A DNA stretch of 46,138 nucleotides from CAXSDR01 sp964236445. GTDB taxonomy: Bacteria > Actinomycetota > Actinomycetes > Motilibacterales > Motilibacteraceae. Shown piece after piece: positions 8,174-16,155 of this stretch; position 1 is the first letter of the stretch, and each line of letters opens with the position of its first letter. Location of the stretch: NCBI GenBank assembly GCA_964236445.1, contig CAXSDR010000018.1, forward strand, positions 1-46,138, given 5' to 3'. The translations under genes and the position numbers were made by a program. The notes under the pieces were generated by a model. It was not told the origin of the DNA. It worked only from the letters and a program-made list of their open reading frames with translations, and ran no database searches.

Positions 8174-9128
8174 CTAGCGCCAACCGGCCGTACTTGTCGC
8201 GGCTCCAACGACGGGACCTGAGGTGTACGCGGTGAGCTGCGCCCACGGGGTGGGTGCGGCGGTGGGGTGCGTGGTGAGGGAGTAGCGATCCAAGGCGGTG
8301 AGGGGGGCGAAGTCGAGCCCGGTCATGGCCACGATGTCGGTGATGGGAACTTGGTAGGTCTTGTAGGGCCCGAGTGGGGGCGGGTCGCCGGCGGCGGCGC
8401 GTTGGGCCGTGACGGTGTGCAGGTCGATGGTGTCGAGCTGGGGTGTCTGGTCCAGGACGTAGCCGGTCGCGGCGAGGGCGCCGGCGTCGAGGAATCCGCC
8501 GACTTTAAAGAAGCGGCGGGGTATGAGGACCCCGCGGTACGCAGGGTCGGTGGGGTCCAGCACCGGGCCGGTGTGCACGACGAGGCGCCGGGTGTTGGTG
8601 GTGGCGTTGGCGAGGAGGTAGTCCTCGAGCCCGTTCCACAGCTGCTTGGACTGGTTGAACACCGCGGCTTGGGGGGCGGCGTTGGTGTAGTGGAACGTGT
8701 CGGTGTTCGCCTGCCCGGCGGCCGGGCCCCAGCCGGGGTCGCGCCGGCGGGTGAGGTGCCCGCGGTCGAGGTCGTTGTGGTCGTACACCGCTGCACCGGT
8801 CTGGGTGTTGTCAGGTAGTCGGGGGTCGAGCTGCCACACGTCGTGGGTGCGGGGAACGTCGACGATGGTGGCGCCGTCGATGACGACGGAGCTGACCGCC
8901 GCCAAGCGCCGGTCGGGGTGGGAACAGCACCGTGAAGTCGGTGTAGGGCAGCTCGACCGTCGCGATCCCGGCCAGTGACGGCAGCGGCACGAGGGTGCTG
9001 AGGAACATGGGGTCGAACCCGAGGAAGTCCGCTGCGCCGGCGCGCTCGGCTGGTTGCTGAAGGCTCACATCGAGCACTGTGGCAGCGCCCACCGACCAGG
9101 TTGGGCCGCGCCCCGGGGCTGCGCGCAA
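8174..9128 (-). pseudogene. DNA/RNA non-specific endonuclease (NUC1), one frameshift
   Basis: The C-terminal 243 residues form most of a NUC1/EndA-type nuclease: the catalytic DRGH motif sits in NDLDRGHLTRRRDPGWG, and the metal-binding Asn in TFHYTNAAPQ, about 40 residues later. These act through a beta-beta-alpha-metal site on DNA and RNA. The N-terminal part (GFDPMFLSTLVPLPSLAG, LPYTDFTVLF) lies in another frame; a single extra C in a CCC run near 8926 separates them (VLF then HPDRRLAAV would be the natural join). No signal peptide is evident. Either the gene died recently by a one-base slip, or the base is a sequencing error. Confidence 0.8.
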
Positions 9129-9231
9129 CCGTCACGTGCTGTTCATGAGCGGTGTGGCCGAGAGGTTCGTCGGCGGTGCGCCGCGGGACGCGCCCCACTC
9201 CTGATGACCGGACTCGGGCCGGCCTGATCAG

Positions 9232-10134
9232 ATGGGCCTTGTGGCGGAGCTCGAGTGGCGTGAGCGGGCACGTGACGTGCTGCTGCGCCCTGACTGGGCC
9301 GCCGGGCTCACGACCGTGCCGGTCCACGCCGGCGGTGTCCTGCTCGCCGCCCAGCGGTTCGGGGTCCCCGCCGACCTCGTGATCAGCACCGGGCCCGTGA
9401 TCAGCACCGGCCTCGGGATCGGCGCGGTTGCCGGCGGGTGTCTGGTGACGCCCGCCGGGGGCTGCGTCGTGCGATCGCCAGCGCCGGGTGGCGCACAGTG
9501 CCGGACTGGCCCAGGACCTCGCGGTGCCCGTCGGTGTCGTCGAGATTCTCGCCCGGCAGGCCGGGGTGACGCTCACCGAGGTGCAGGGTCAGCGGTGGGC
9601 GTGGCAGGCCGACCCGGCGCCGAACGCCCGGGTGGTGCAGGCAGCGGTCCGCTGCTTGTCGCAGGCTCCGCTTGCCCTGGCGGACTTCATCGCCGCGATG
9701 ACCGCGACGCTGCGGTACCGCGCGGCGACGGTCCCACCACCCGCGGTGCTGCACGCGTGGCGGCTTCGCGTCCCGAGCTGCAGTGCAAGGGGACGATGCT
9801 CGCCCTCCGGGCGCATCTACCGACCCTCGCGGCGGCCAGCGACCGGATCCTCACCACCGCACTGACGGGCAGCGAGCGGCTCGAGCGCCGCGAGCTCGAG
9901 CGCCACCTGCGTGACGCCGGCTACACCGCGCACAGCGCCGAGGCGATCATCGCGACGAGCCCAGTGCTGCGCCGGGTCGCACCAGGGCAGTACGCCCTGA
10001 GGTGCCGAGCGCCCCGGCCTGAGGAGAAGGCAAGGGCCGCGGCTCCGTGCACATGGGCGCTGCCGCGACACCGGAAATGCGACCCCATATGTGTACGCGT
10101 TTGCGGTAGGATGAGGGTGTGGACGAGGTGCTGA
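9232..10134 (+). pseudogene. Unknown protein gene, frameshifted
   Basis: Two frames alternate in quality. From 9232 the product reads VAELEWRERARDVLL and LLAAQRFGVPADLVI. From about 9490 the other frame is better (QDLAVPVGVVEILARQAGVT, RVVQAAVRCLSQAPLALADF). From about 9765 the first frame resumes with a plausible end: SERLERRELERHLRDAGY, then SPVLRRVAPGQYAL, which looks like a winged-helix C-terminal segment. A near-perfect 18-bp tandem duplication at about 9379-9414 (VISTGPVISTG) lies in the first part. I do not recognise the family; the C-terminal boundary is uncertain. Confidence 0.45.
10084..10119 (+). promoter_or_regulatory. Candidate leaderless promoter of the Fic antitoxin gene
   Basis: TAGGAT at 10107-10112 fits an actinobacterial -10 element and ends seven bases before the GTG at 10119, which would place the transcription start at or next to the start codon. 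There is no ribosome-binding site in front of this GTG. The upstream bases include a palindromic ACGCGT (10095-10100) that could be an operator for self-repression. No convincing -35 is seen. Confidence 0.4.
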
Positions 10135-10433
10135 CGGTGCGTGCGGCGCGGGCGGATCTGCCGGCGTTGCTCGATGCGGACGGCCCGGTGTTCGTGGGTC
10201 CTCATCGCAAGCCCAGGGGAGTGATCATGAGTGTTCGTGCGTTCGAGGCGGTCAGTGAGCGGGCGGCGACGTGGGCGTCGTCGCTGGGTTCGGTCCGGGC
10301 GGAGGGCCTGGAACCTGACGAGGCGACGCTGGCCGACGGTGCGGCGTACGTGCGCGGCGAGCTGACGTTGGACGAGGCTGAGGCGCGGGTGATGGCCCGC
10401 TACCGGGCCGGTCGGCGTGCTGCGGCGTCCTGA
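10119..10433 (+). CDS. Fic antitoxin: Phd-like N-terminus plus VbhA-like inhibitory C-terminus
   Basis: This 104-residue protein precedes the Fic toxin gene by 34 bp. Residues 1-45 resemble a Phd/YefM DNA-binding antitoxin (LPALLDADGPVFVGPHRKP, then VIMSVRAFEAV). Residues 55-100 resemble VbhA: S58-V-R-A-E62-G63 fits the (S/T)xxxE(G/N) inhibitory motif whose Glu blocks the ATP gamma-phosphate pocket of Fic enzymes, followed by a helix and YVRGELTLDEAEARVMARY, the usual VbhA-type ending. By analogy, it should bind the Fic protein, obstruct ATP binding and perhaps repress the operon through its N-terminal half. Confidence 0.75.
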   Translation: MDEVLTVRAARADLPALLDADGPVFVGPHRKPRGVIMSVRAFEAVSERAATWASSLGSVRAEGLEPDEATLADGAAYVRGELTLDEAEARVMARYRAGRRAAAS

Positions 10434-10467
10434 CGTCGGACACCGCTGCAGGTCAGTGATGGCGTAG

Positions 10468-11220
10468 GTGAGTGACGGTGGCTGGCGTGACCCGTACTGC
10501 TACCGGGGGACGGGCACGCTTCGCAACAAGCTCGGCGAGCGCGACCCTGCGGCTCTCGCCGCTGTCGAGGCGAACGTCACGGCGCTGCGCATCGCGAGGC
10601 TGACCCAGCAGTGGATCCCGGGTGGCTACGACCTTGATCATCTGCGGGCGTTCCACGGGGCGATCTTCGAGCCGTTGTACGAGTGGGCCGGACAGCTGCG
10701 CACAGTCGACATCGCCAAGGACGGCGATTCCTTCCACCCGTTCGTTCGCCTTGAGCAGGGCGCGCAGTGGGCATTCGGGGAGCTGGCCCGCGAGGACCAC
10801 CTGCGCGGCCTGGACCGTGAGCGGTTCGTGTCGCGGCTGGCTGTGCACCTGGGCAACGTCAACGAGCTGCACCCGTTCCGTGAAGGCAACGGGCGCGCAC
10901 AGCGCGCGTTCTTCGCCCAGCTCGCCGCAGACGCCGGGTACCGGCTGGACTGGTCCGGGCTGGACCGCCAGCGCAACATCGACGCGTCACGAGAAGCGAG
11001 CCGAAACCCGCAAGCACCGCTGCTCGCGAGCATGCTCGACGAGCTCGTGACCGAAGCAACCGCGAACCCTTCCAGACAGCCGCCGCCGCTGGCTCGGGCC
11101 TACCGTGCGGATTTCCCGACCTCTCTAGGTGCCGCGGGAAAACCCGCACTCCCAAGGAGCGATGTCGCTCCTCGCGGCAAGCCGCCGCAAGCGGGCCGCG
11201 GTCGCACCGCCCGCCAGTAG
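10468..11220 (+). CDS. Fic family AMP-transferase toxin
   Basis: A Fic domain covers about residues 50-190. The active-site loop HPFREGNGRAQR (H135 as general base, followed by the Mg- and phosphate-binding E/D-GNGR) is complete, so the enzyme should transfer AMP or another nucleotide moiety to target proteins. FDGDSFHP-like bases of the flap are visible in KDGDSFHPFVRLEQG. No inhibitory (S/T)xxxE(G/N) helix is evident inside the toxin, consistent with class I regulation by the separate antitoxin upstream. The last ~50 residues are low-complexity and may be recent extension. A perfect 8-bp inverted repeat (11155-11172) lies inside the 3' end of the gene. Confidence 0.88.
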   Translation: MSDGGWRDPYCYRGTGTLRNKLGERDPAALAAVEANVTALRIARLTQQWIPGGYDLDHLRAFHGAIFEPLYEWAGQLRTVDIAKDGDSFHPFVRLEQGAQWAFGELAREDHLRGLDRERFVSRLAVHLGNVNELHPFREGNGRAQRAFFAQLAADAGYRLDWSGLDRQRNIDASREASRNPQAPLLASMLDELVTEATANPSRQPPPLARAYRADFPTSLGAAGKPALPRSDVAPRGKPPQAGRGRTARQ

Positions 11221-11275
11221 GGCCCTCGGTACGGCCAGTCAGTCGAGCAGAGGACTGACAAACGCCGCGCTCAGG

Positions 11276-11428
11276 ACGGCGTTCTTTACTCCTGGCACAA
11301 CGCCGCCACGGCTTGCGTCTCGGGCTTGATGCTTGGCTACGTCGCCGCTGCCACGCCCTCGCTGTGGCTCGGGTGTGATCGCCCACGGCTTATTCGACGC
11401 CTACTGGTATCTCATCGCCGCGCGCTGA
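11276..11428 (+). pseudogene. CPBP (CAAX/Abi) membrane protease C-terminal fragment
   Basis: From 11281 one frame reads VLYSWHNAATACVSGLMLGY and on to PSLWLG. After a one-base shift near 11370 another reads VIAHGLFDAYWYLIAAR and stops at 11426-11428. This is the end of a CPBP-family intramembrane protease: an (F/Y)xxxH-like second motif and an HxxxD/N-type last motif in membrane helices. Everything upstream is missing. It is another dead gene on the island side of the tRNA. Confidence 0.6.
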
Positions 11429-11461
11429 CACGGCCCTCCCTCTAGGGGCGGCCCTTCGTCG

Positions 11462-11491
11462 GCCCGAAGGCCGACCTCGCCCGAAGGCCGA
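11462..11491. repeat. 13-bp direct repeat (GCCCGAAGGCCGA)
   Basis: GCCCGAAGGCCGA occurs at 11462-11474 and again at 11479-11491, in about 230 bp of otherwise featureless DNA between the CPBP fragment and the tRNA terminator. No function is evident. Confidence 0.75.
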
Positions 11492-11660
11492 GATCCGCTT
11501 TGCAGGGACGAGCTGCTAACGCTGTGGCGGCTTGGTGTTGGCCCGTGAGTTGGCAGGTGCGGAAGGCGCACCGGCCCGGGGTGGGTGACGTTGTCCGGTG
11601 GTCAAGTCCCTTGAGTAGGCACCTACTGCGGTACTTCGCTGCTGTACGGGCAACGCAAGG

Positions 11661-11686
11661 GGCCCCTCACCAGGTGGTGGGGGGCC
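11661..11686 (-). terminator. Hairpin downstream of tRNA-Pro
   Basis: GGCCCCTCACCA (11661-11672) pairs with TGGTGGGGGGCC (11675-11686) with one mismatch around a two-base loop. On the minus strand it lies 20 bases beyond the tRNA 3' end. There is only a short T-containing tract after it, as is usual in actinobacteria. Confidence 0.6.
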
Positions 11687-11706
11687 TCTGACCTGCGGTG
11701 ACACTG

Positions 11707-11780
<74 letters not shown>

Positions 11781-11796
11781 AGTGGACGCGCACACC

Positions 11797-12705
11797 CTAC
11801 CCGACCGGCCGGGCGACCAGCGTGAGCAGCGTCGCTTCCGGCGGGCAACCGAACCGGACGGGTGTGTAGGGCGACGTCCCGAGCCCAGCAGACACGTTGA
11901 GCCAGGCTCCGCCCCAGCGCGAGAGACCGCGCGCCTGCCCCCGCGGGATGTCGCAGTTGGTCACCAGCGCGAGTGGCGAGAACGGAACGCGCAGCTGTCC
12001 GCCGTGGGTGTGACCGGCGAGCACGAGCCCGGCGCCGTCGTGCGTCATGGCGTCGAGGATGCGCCGGTAGGGGGCGTGGGCGACGCCGACGGTGAGATCC
12101 GCCGCGAGGTCGGCCGGCCCGGCGACGCGCTCGTAGCGGTCATAGCCGATGTGCGGGTCGTCGACGCCGACGAGCTCGAGGTCGCGGCCGTCGACCTGCA
12201 GCCGGGTCCGAACGTTGTCGAGGTCGGTCCAGCCGCCCTCGATGAACGCCTTGCGCAGGTCCTCGGTGGGCAGCCGCTCGCCGAGCACGGGCGCGACGCG
12301 CTGCGCGGGCAGCAGGTAGCGCGCGGGGTTCTTGGGCTTCGGCGACCAGTAGTCGTTGGACCCCATGACGAACACGCCGGGAAAGGAGAGCAGCGGCCCC
12401 AGGGCTTCCACGACGGCAGGCACGGCGTCGAACGCGGCGAGGTTGTCGCCGGTGTTGACGACGAGATCGGGCTCCAGCGCCGCGAGCCGGCGCACCCACG
12501 CGAGTTTGGCGGCCTGGCGCGGAACGACGTGCAGGTCACTGAGGTGCAGGACCCGCAGCGGTCGCTGGCCGGTCGGCAGGACGGGGGCCTCGACCCGGCG
12601 CAGCCGGAAGGAGCGGACCTCGAAGCCGGTGCCGTAGGCCAGGCAGCACGCCGCTGTGGCAGCGAGCGCCAGCGGGGCGCGTACGGCGAGTCGGGTGCCA
12701 TCCAT
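11797..12705 (-). CDS. Calcineurin-like metallophosphoesterase, membrane-anchored
   Basis: The metal-site motifs of the YkuE/calcineurin-like family appear in order: LSDLHVVP (DxH), NTGDN (GDxx), GSNDYW in place of GNH(D/E), a late H in GVAHAP, and GHTHGGQ (GHxH). An N-terminal hydrophobic segment at residues 9-26 should anchor it with the catalytic domain outside or at the membrane. Orthologues sit beside the class A PBP in Mycobacterium (Rv3683) and Streptomyces. The substrate is unknown; a phosphodiester or lipid-linked phosphate is possible. The gene is divergent from the YqeY gene, 50 bp away. Confidence 0.88.
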   Translation of the reverse strand: MDGTRLAVRAPLALAATAACCLAYGTGFEVRSFRLRRVEAPVLPTGQRPLRVLHLSDLHVVPRQAAKLAWVRRLAALEPDLVVNTGDNLAAFDAVPAVVEALGPLLSFPGVFVMGSNDYWSPKPKNPARYLLPAQRVAPVLGERLPTEDLRKAFIEGGWTDLDNVRTRLQVDGRDLELVGVDDPHIGYDRYERVAGPADLAADLTVGVAHAPYRRILDAMTHDGAGLVLAGHTHGGQLRVPFSPLALVTNCDIPRGQARGLSRWGGAWLNVSAGLGTSPYTPVRFGCPPEATLLTLVARPVG

Positions 12706-12755
12706 CGGTCCATGTTCGCAGAGACCGCCGCGGCGTCGTGCGGCAGACTTCGCGC

Positions 12756-13211
12756 ATGCCCGAGCTCAAGCAACGACTCCGCACCGACCTGACCGCCGCG
12801 ATCCGTGCCCGCGATGAGCTGACCTCCGCGACCCTGCGCATGGCGCTCACCGCTCTGACGACCGAAGAGGTGGCAGGAGACACCGCCCGCGAGCTCAGCG
12901 ACGACGAGGTCCTGGCGGTGCTCGGGCGCGAGGCGAAGAAGCGGCGCGAGTCTGCGGCGGCGTACGACAGTGCCGCCCGGCCCGAGCTGGCGCAGCGCGA
13001 GCGTGACGAGCTGGGTGTCCTGGATGCCTATCTGCCGGCCCAGCTGCCCGATGACGAGCTGGCAGCCCTCGTCAGGGCGGTGATCACCGAGACAGGTGCC
13101 GACAGTCTGCGGGCCATGGGCACGGTCATGAAGATCGTCACCCCCCAGGTCGTCGGCCGGGCCGAGGGTGGCCGGGTGGCGGTGGAGGTACGCCGGCAGC
13201 TCGGCTCCTGA
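12756..13211 (+). CDS. GatB/YqeY domain protein
   Basis: MPELKQRLRTDLTAAIRARD opens a helical protein of 151 residues with LRMALTALTTEE, EVLAVLGREAKKRRESAAAY, and the C-terminal AMGTVMKIVTPQVVGRAEG. This matches YqeY, whose C-terminal helical domain resembles the tRNA-binding tail of GatB. The molecular role of stand-alone YqeY is unclear. The ATG at 12756 fits family starts; an in-frame ATG six codons upstream is less likely. It converges with the PBP gene with two bases between their ends. Confidence 0.88.
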   Translation: MPELKQRLRTDLTAAIRARDELTSATLRMALTALTTEEVAGDTARELSDDEVLAVLGREAKKRRESAAAYDSAARPELAQRERDELGVLDAYLPAQLPDDELAALVRAVITETGADSLRAMGTVMKIVTPQVVGRAEGGRVAVEVRRQLGS

Positions 13212-13213
13212 GC

Positions 13214-15673
13214 TCAGCCTGACGGAGGGGGAGCACCCGGCGACACGCCTCCCCGGGGATTGCCGTGACGGCCGTTGACGGGCTGGTCGCTGGGCAGCGG
13301 ACTGGGGTTGACGCCCGCGCCGTTGCGGGTGCCGGTGCCGTTGCCCCACCCCTTGCCATGGCCCGAGCTGTTGCTGTCGCTGCTCGTGGCTCCGGCCTCG
13401 CCGCCGTTCCTACGACGCTCGCGGACCTTGGCGTAGTAGGACGGATTCTTGGCCATGTCTTCGTCGTATCCGCAGGTGCAGAGGCGACGGTAGCTCTTGG
13501 GATCGGAGCCGCCCTTGAGGAAACTGCTCTCCGGGTCGACGAAGTTCTCGTCGGTAAGACCAGACTGCTCGATCGCCTTGCCGACGGAGTCGTGCCAGAG
13601 GGGTGCGGGCAGATTGGCGCCCTGGACCTTGGCATAGAAGCGACCACCAATGGTCCGGTTGATGAGGGAATACTTGCCCGGCGCCGGGTTCCACACGGTC
13701 ACGGTGCCTACCATGTTGGGCGTGTAGCCGATGAACCACGCGTCCTCGCGGTCCTGGGTGGTGCCGGTCTTGCCTGCCATCTCACGACCCGACATTGCCG
13801 CCCTGCGACCGCTGCCCTGCGTCACGGTGGCGCGGGCGACGTAGTTGACCGCGTCGGCGACGCCCTGATCGAGCACGGACTTGCAGTCGGGCCGGCGGAC
13901 CGGCCACTTCTTCAGCTTGCCGTTGGGGCCCGCGCTGGTCACGGACAGAATCGCGATCGGGCGGCAGAACGTGCCGCGCGCCGCGAAGGTGGCATAGGCG
14001 CCCGCCATGTCGAGCGGTGCGACGTTGTTGCTGCCGAGAGTGAACGTTTGCACCTGGTTCAGCGGCTTCATGCTGTCCGCCTGGAGCAGCCCCATGTTGC
14101 CTGCCAGCGTGGCTGGCTCGCAGACCCCGGTCTTCTCCTCCATCTGCACCCACCACGTGTTGATGGACGACGCGAAGGCCTGGCGCATCGTGTAGGTGCC
14201 GTTCTCCGACTGCGACTCGTTCACGGTCGACCAGTTCGCATCGGTCGACTTGGCCTTGTCTCCCTGCTGGCACGTCTGCATGGGCTTGGCGTCGTCGAGC
14301 CGGCGCGGCGCGAACATCGTGTAGTTGGCGCCGTAGTCCCCACTCTTGAGCGCGGCCGCGAGCACGAAGGCCTTGAACGTCGACCCGGCCTGCGTGCCAC
14401 CGCTGCCACCGAGCGAGTGGTTGAGGGCGAGATTGAGCTTGGTGGCGGTGTTGTCCTTCTTGGCCACCCCGAAGTCCTTGCTGAGCGCGAGGGCCTTCAC
14501 CTCACCCGTGCCCGGCTCCACCATGGTGACGACGCCGGCGACGGGGTTCGCCTTGTCGACCCACTTCTCGAGACCGGCCTGCACGGTCTTCTGCATGGAG
14601 AAGTCCAACGTCGTGATGATCTTGACGCCGCCGTCGAACAGCTCGTCGTGGCGGATGTCCTTGGTGCGCCCGAAGGCGGTGTCGCTCAGCATGACGGCGC
14701 GCGCGTAGTCGCAGAACCACGCCAGGTTGTTGTAGGCCGCCTCGCAACCGTTCTTGGAAGGAGTGATCTTGAGAGCCAGATCAGTGGCCCGATAGGTCGC
14801 GGACTCTTCAGGGGTGATGACCCCCAGCTCTTCCATGCGCCGCAGCACGATGTTGCGGCGGTCGAGCGTGAGCGGCCGGTTCTTCACGACGGAAGGGTCG
14901 AACCGGTTGGGCTGCTGCACCAGGCCCGCGATCATCGCGGCCTGCGGGACGGTCAGCTCGCTCGCGGGGACGCCGAAGAAACGACGGGCAGCGGCCTGCA
15001 CACCGTGGGCGCCGGCGCCGAAGTAGGCGATGTTGAGATAGCGGTCGAGGATCTCGTCCTTGCTGAGCTTCTTCTCCAGGGCGATCGCATAGCGGACCTC
15101 GCGGATCTTGCGGCCTGTGTTCTTGGCCTTCGCCGCGTTGCGCTCCTCGTCGGTGGTGGCAGCCGCCTCGAGCACGTTCTTGACGTACTGCATCGTCAGG
15201 GTCGAGCCGCCCTGCGTCTCGTTGCCCGCCTTGTTGTTGACGGCTGCGCGCGCCAGCGCCCTGAGGTCTGCCCCGCCGTGCTCATAGAAGCGTGAGTCCT
15301 CGATCGCGATGATCGCGTCCTGCATCGGCTTGGAGATCTTCGTCAACGGCACCGACACGCGGTCCTCGTCGAAGAACGTGGCGATGAGGGTGTGGCCGTC
15401 AGCGGCATACATCGTCGACTTCTGGGCGAGCGGCGGGATGCGCAGCTCGGTCGGCAGGTCCTCGAACTTCTGGGTGGTGGCGCGCGCGGCCAGGCCGAGA
15501 CCACCCGCGAAGGGGAGCGCGAGACCGCTTGCCAGCACGCCGCTGATGAGAGCCAGCACGGCGAGCATGACCACCTGCTGGATGAACCCCTCGTCAGCAC
15601 CGGCACCACGCGCGGCAGAGCCACCACGGGTGTGAACAAGGCGCGCGGCAAGCAGCGCGGACAGCCGTGACAT
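13214..15673 (-). CDS. Class A penicillin-binding protein (PonA2/PBP1 type)
   Basis: A bifunctional peptidoglycan synthase of 819 residues. After a basic N-terminus and a membrane segment (about residues 36-60) comes the family 51 glycosyltransferase with EDSRFYEHGG and QGGSTLTMQYVKN, then the transpeptidase with S431-T-F-K (SxxK), S503-I-N (SxN) and K635-T-G. It polymerises glycan strands and crosslinks stem peptides at the outer membrane face. The C-terminus has a CTCGYD segment and a Gly/Asn/Pro-rich tail. The start at 15673 (MSRLSALLAARL) is preferred over one 20 codons upstream. It is divergent from the WhiB gene, as for ponA2 and whiB4 in M. tuberculosis, suggesting redox-linked control of cell-wall synthesis. 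Confidence 0.93.
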   Translation of the reverse strand: MSRLSALLAARLVHTRGGSAARGAGADEGFIQQVVMLAVLALISGVLASGLALPFAGGLGLAARATTQKFEDLPTELRIPPLAQKSTMYAADGHTLIATFFDEDRVSVPLTKISKPMQDAIIAIEDSRFYEHGGADLRALARAAVNNKAGNETQGGSTLTMQYVKNVLEAAATTDEERNAAKAKNTGRKIREVRYAIALEKKLSKDEILDRYLNIAYFGAGAHGVQAAARRFFGVPASELTVPQAAMIAGLVQQPNRFDPSVVKNRPLTLDRRNIVLRRMEELGVITPEESATYRATDLALKITPSKNGCEAAYNNLAWFCDYARAVMLSDTAFGRTKDIRHDELFDGGVKIITTLDFSMQKTVQAGLEKWVDKANPVAGVVTMVEPGTGEVKALALSKDFGVAKKDNTATKLNLALNHSLGGSGGTQAGSTFKAFVLAAALKSGDYGANYTMFAPRRLDDAKPMQTCQQGDKAKSTDANWSTVNESQSENGTYTMRQAFASSINTWWVQMEEKTGVCEPATLAGNMGLLQADSMKPLNQVQTFTLGSNNVAPLDMAGAYATFAARGTFCRPIAILSVTSAGPNGKLKKWPVRRPDCKSVLDQGVADAVNYVARATVTQGSGRRAAMSGREMAGKTGTTQDREDAWFIGYTPNMVGTVTVWNPAPGKYSLINRTIGGRFYAKVQGANLPAPLWHDSVGKAIEQSGLTDENFVDPESSFLKGGSDPKSYRRLCTCGYDEDMAKNPSYYAKVRERRRNGGEAGATSSDSNSSGHGKGWGNGTGTRNGAGVNPSPLPSDQPVNGRHGNPRGGVSPGAPPPSG

Positions 15674-15840
15674 GGGCGCCAGCGTACGTCCCACGGGCCA
15701 GGTTTCGGCAAAAGTCCCTCGCCACGTAGTCACAAGGTGCTAGCGCGAAGTGGGCACCCAGGCACTGGCGCTGTGCCACGCTCATTGCTTACGGTGTGGA
15801 AGCGCAGGAACACTCTCAGTGAAAGTTAAGGCGGGGGACG

Positions 15841-16155
15841 ATGAACTGGACCGAGGATTGGGCATCTCGCGGGGCCTGCCGAACCACCGACCCTGACCTG
15901 CTGTTCGTGCAGGGCGCAGCCCAGAACCGGGTCAAGGCCGTGTGCACCGGGTGCCCGGTGCGCACCGAATGCCTCGCCGACTCGCTCGACAACCGCACCG
16001 AGTTCGGTGTCTGGGGTGGCATGACCGAGCGCGAGCGCCGCGCCCTGCTGCGTCGCCGCCCGAACGTCACCTCGTGGCGAAACCTGCTCGAGGCCGCTCG
16101 CGAGTCGTTCGAGCGCGGCTATGACGACCTCGACCTGGGCATCCGCTCCGCCTGA
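15841..16155 (+). CDS. whiB4: WhiB-family Fe-S transcription regulator (WhiB4/WblA orthologue)
   Basis: The four Fe-S ligands C13, C35, C38 and C44 are in WhiB spacing (Cx2Cx5C for the last three), followed by the GVWGG turn (residues 56-60) and a basic C-terminal RERRALLRRR helix. The iron-sulfur cluster senses O2/NO, and the protein acts by binding sigma region 4 or DNA. The divergent class A PBP and nearby paired ArsA-like ATPases match whiB4 (Rv3681c) and Streptomyces wblA, on which I base the orthologue call. A GGGGGA sequence precedes the ATG by 3 bases, as part of a purine-rich AAGGCGGGGGA. Its 3' end overlaps the convergent YihY gene by 37 bp. Confidence 0.9.
   Translation: MNWTEDWASRGACRTTDPDLLFVQGAAQNRVKAVCTGCPVRTECLADSLDNRTEFGVWGGMTERERRALLRRRPNVTSWRNLLEAARESFERGYDDLDLGIRSA

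Noticed and set aside
3388..11428. All frameshifts as sequencing errors
   Set aside because: Damage is concentrated here and includes missing gene ends and a stop codon, while over 30 kb of downstream core genes are almost free of it. Single-base cases such as 8926 remain open to this explanation.
13265..15295. 676-codon open frame on the plus strand
   Set aside because: It is antisense to the class A PBP, whose motifs are complete. Composition is Arg/Gly/His-rich with no domain, as expected for the reverse frame of GC-rich coding DNA.
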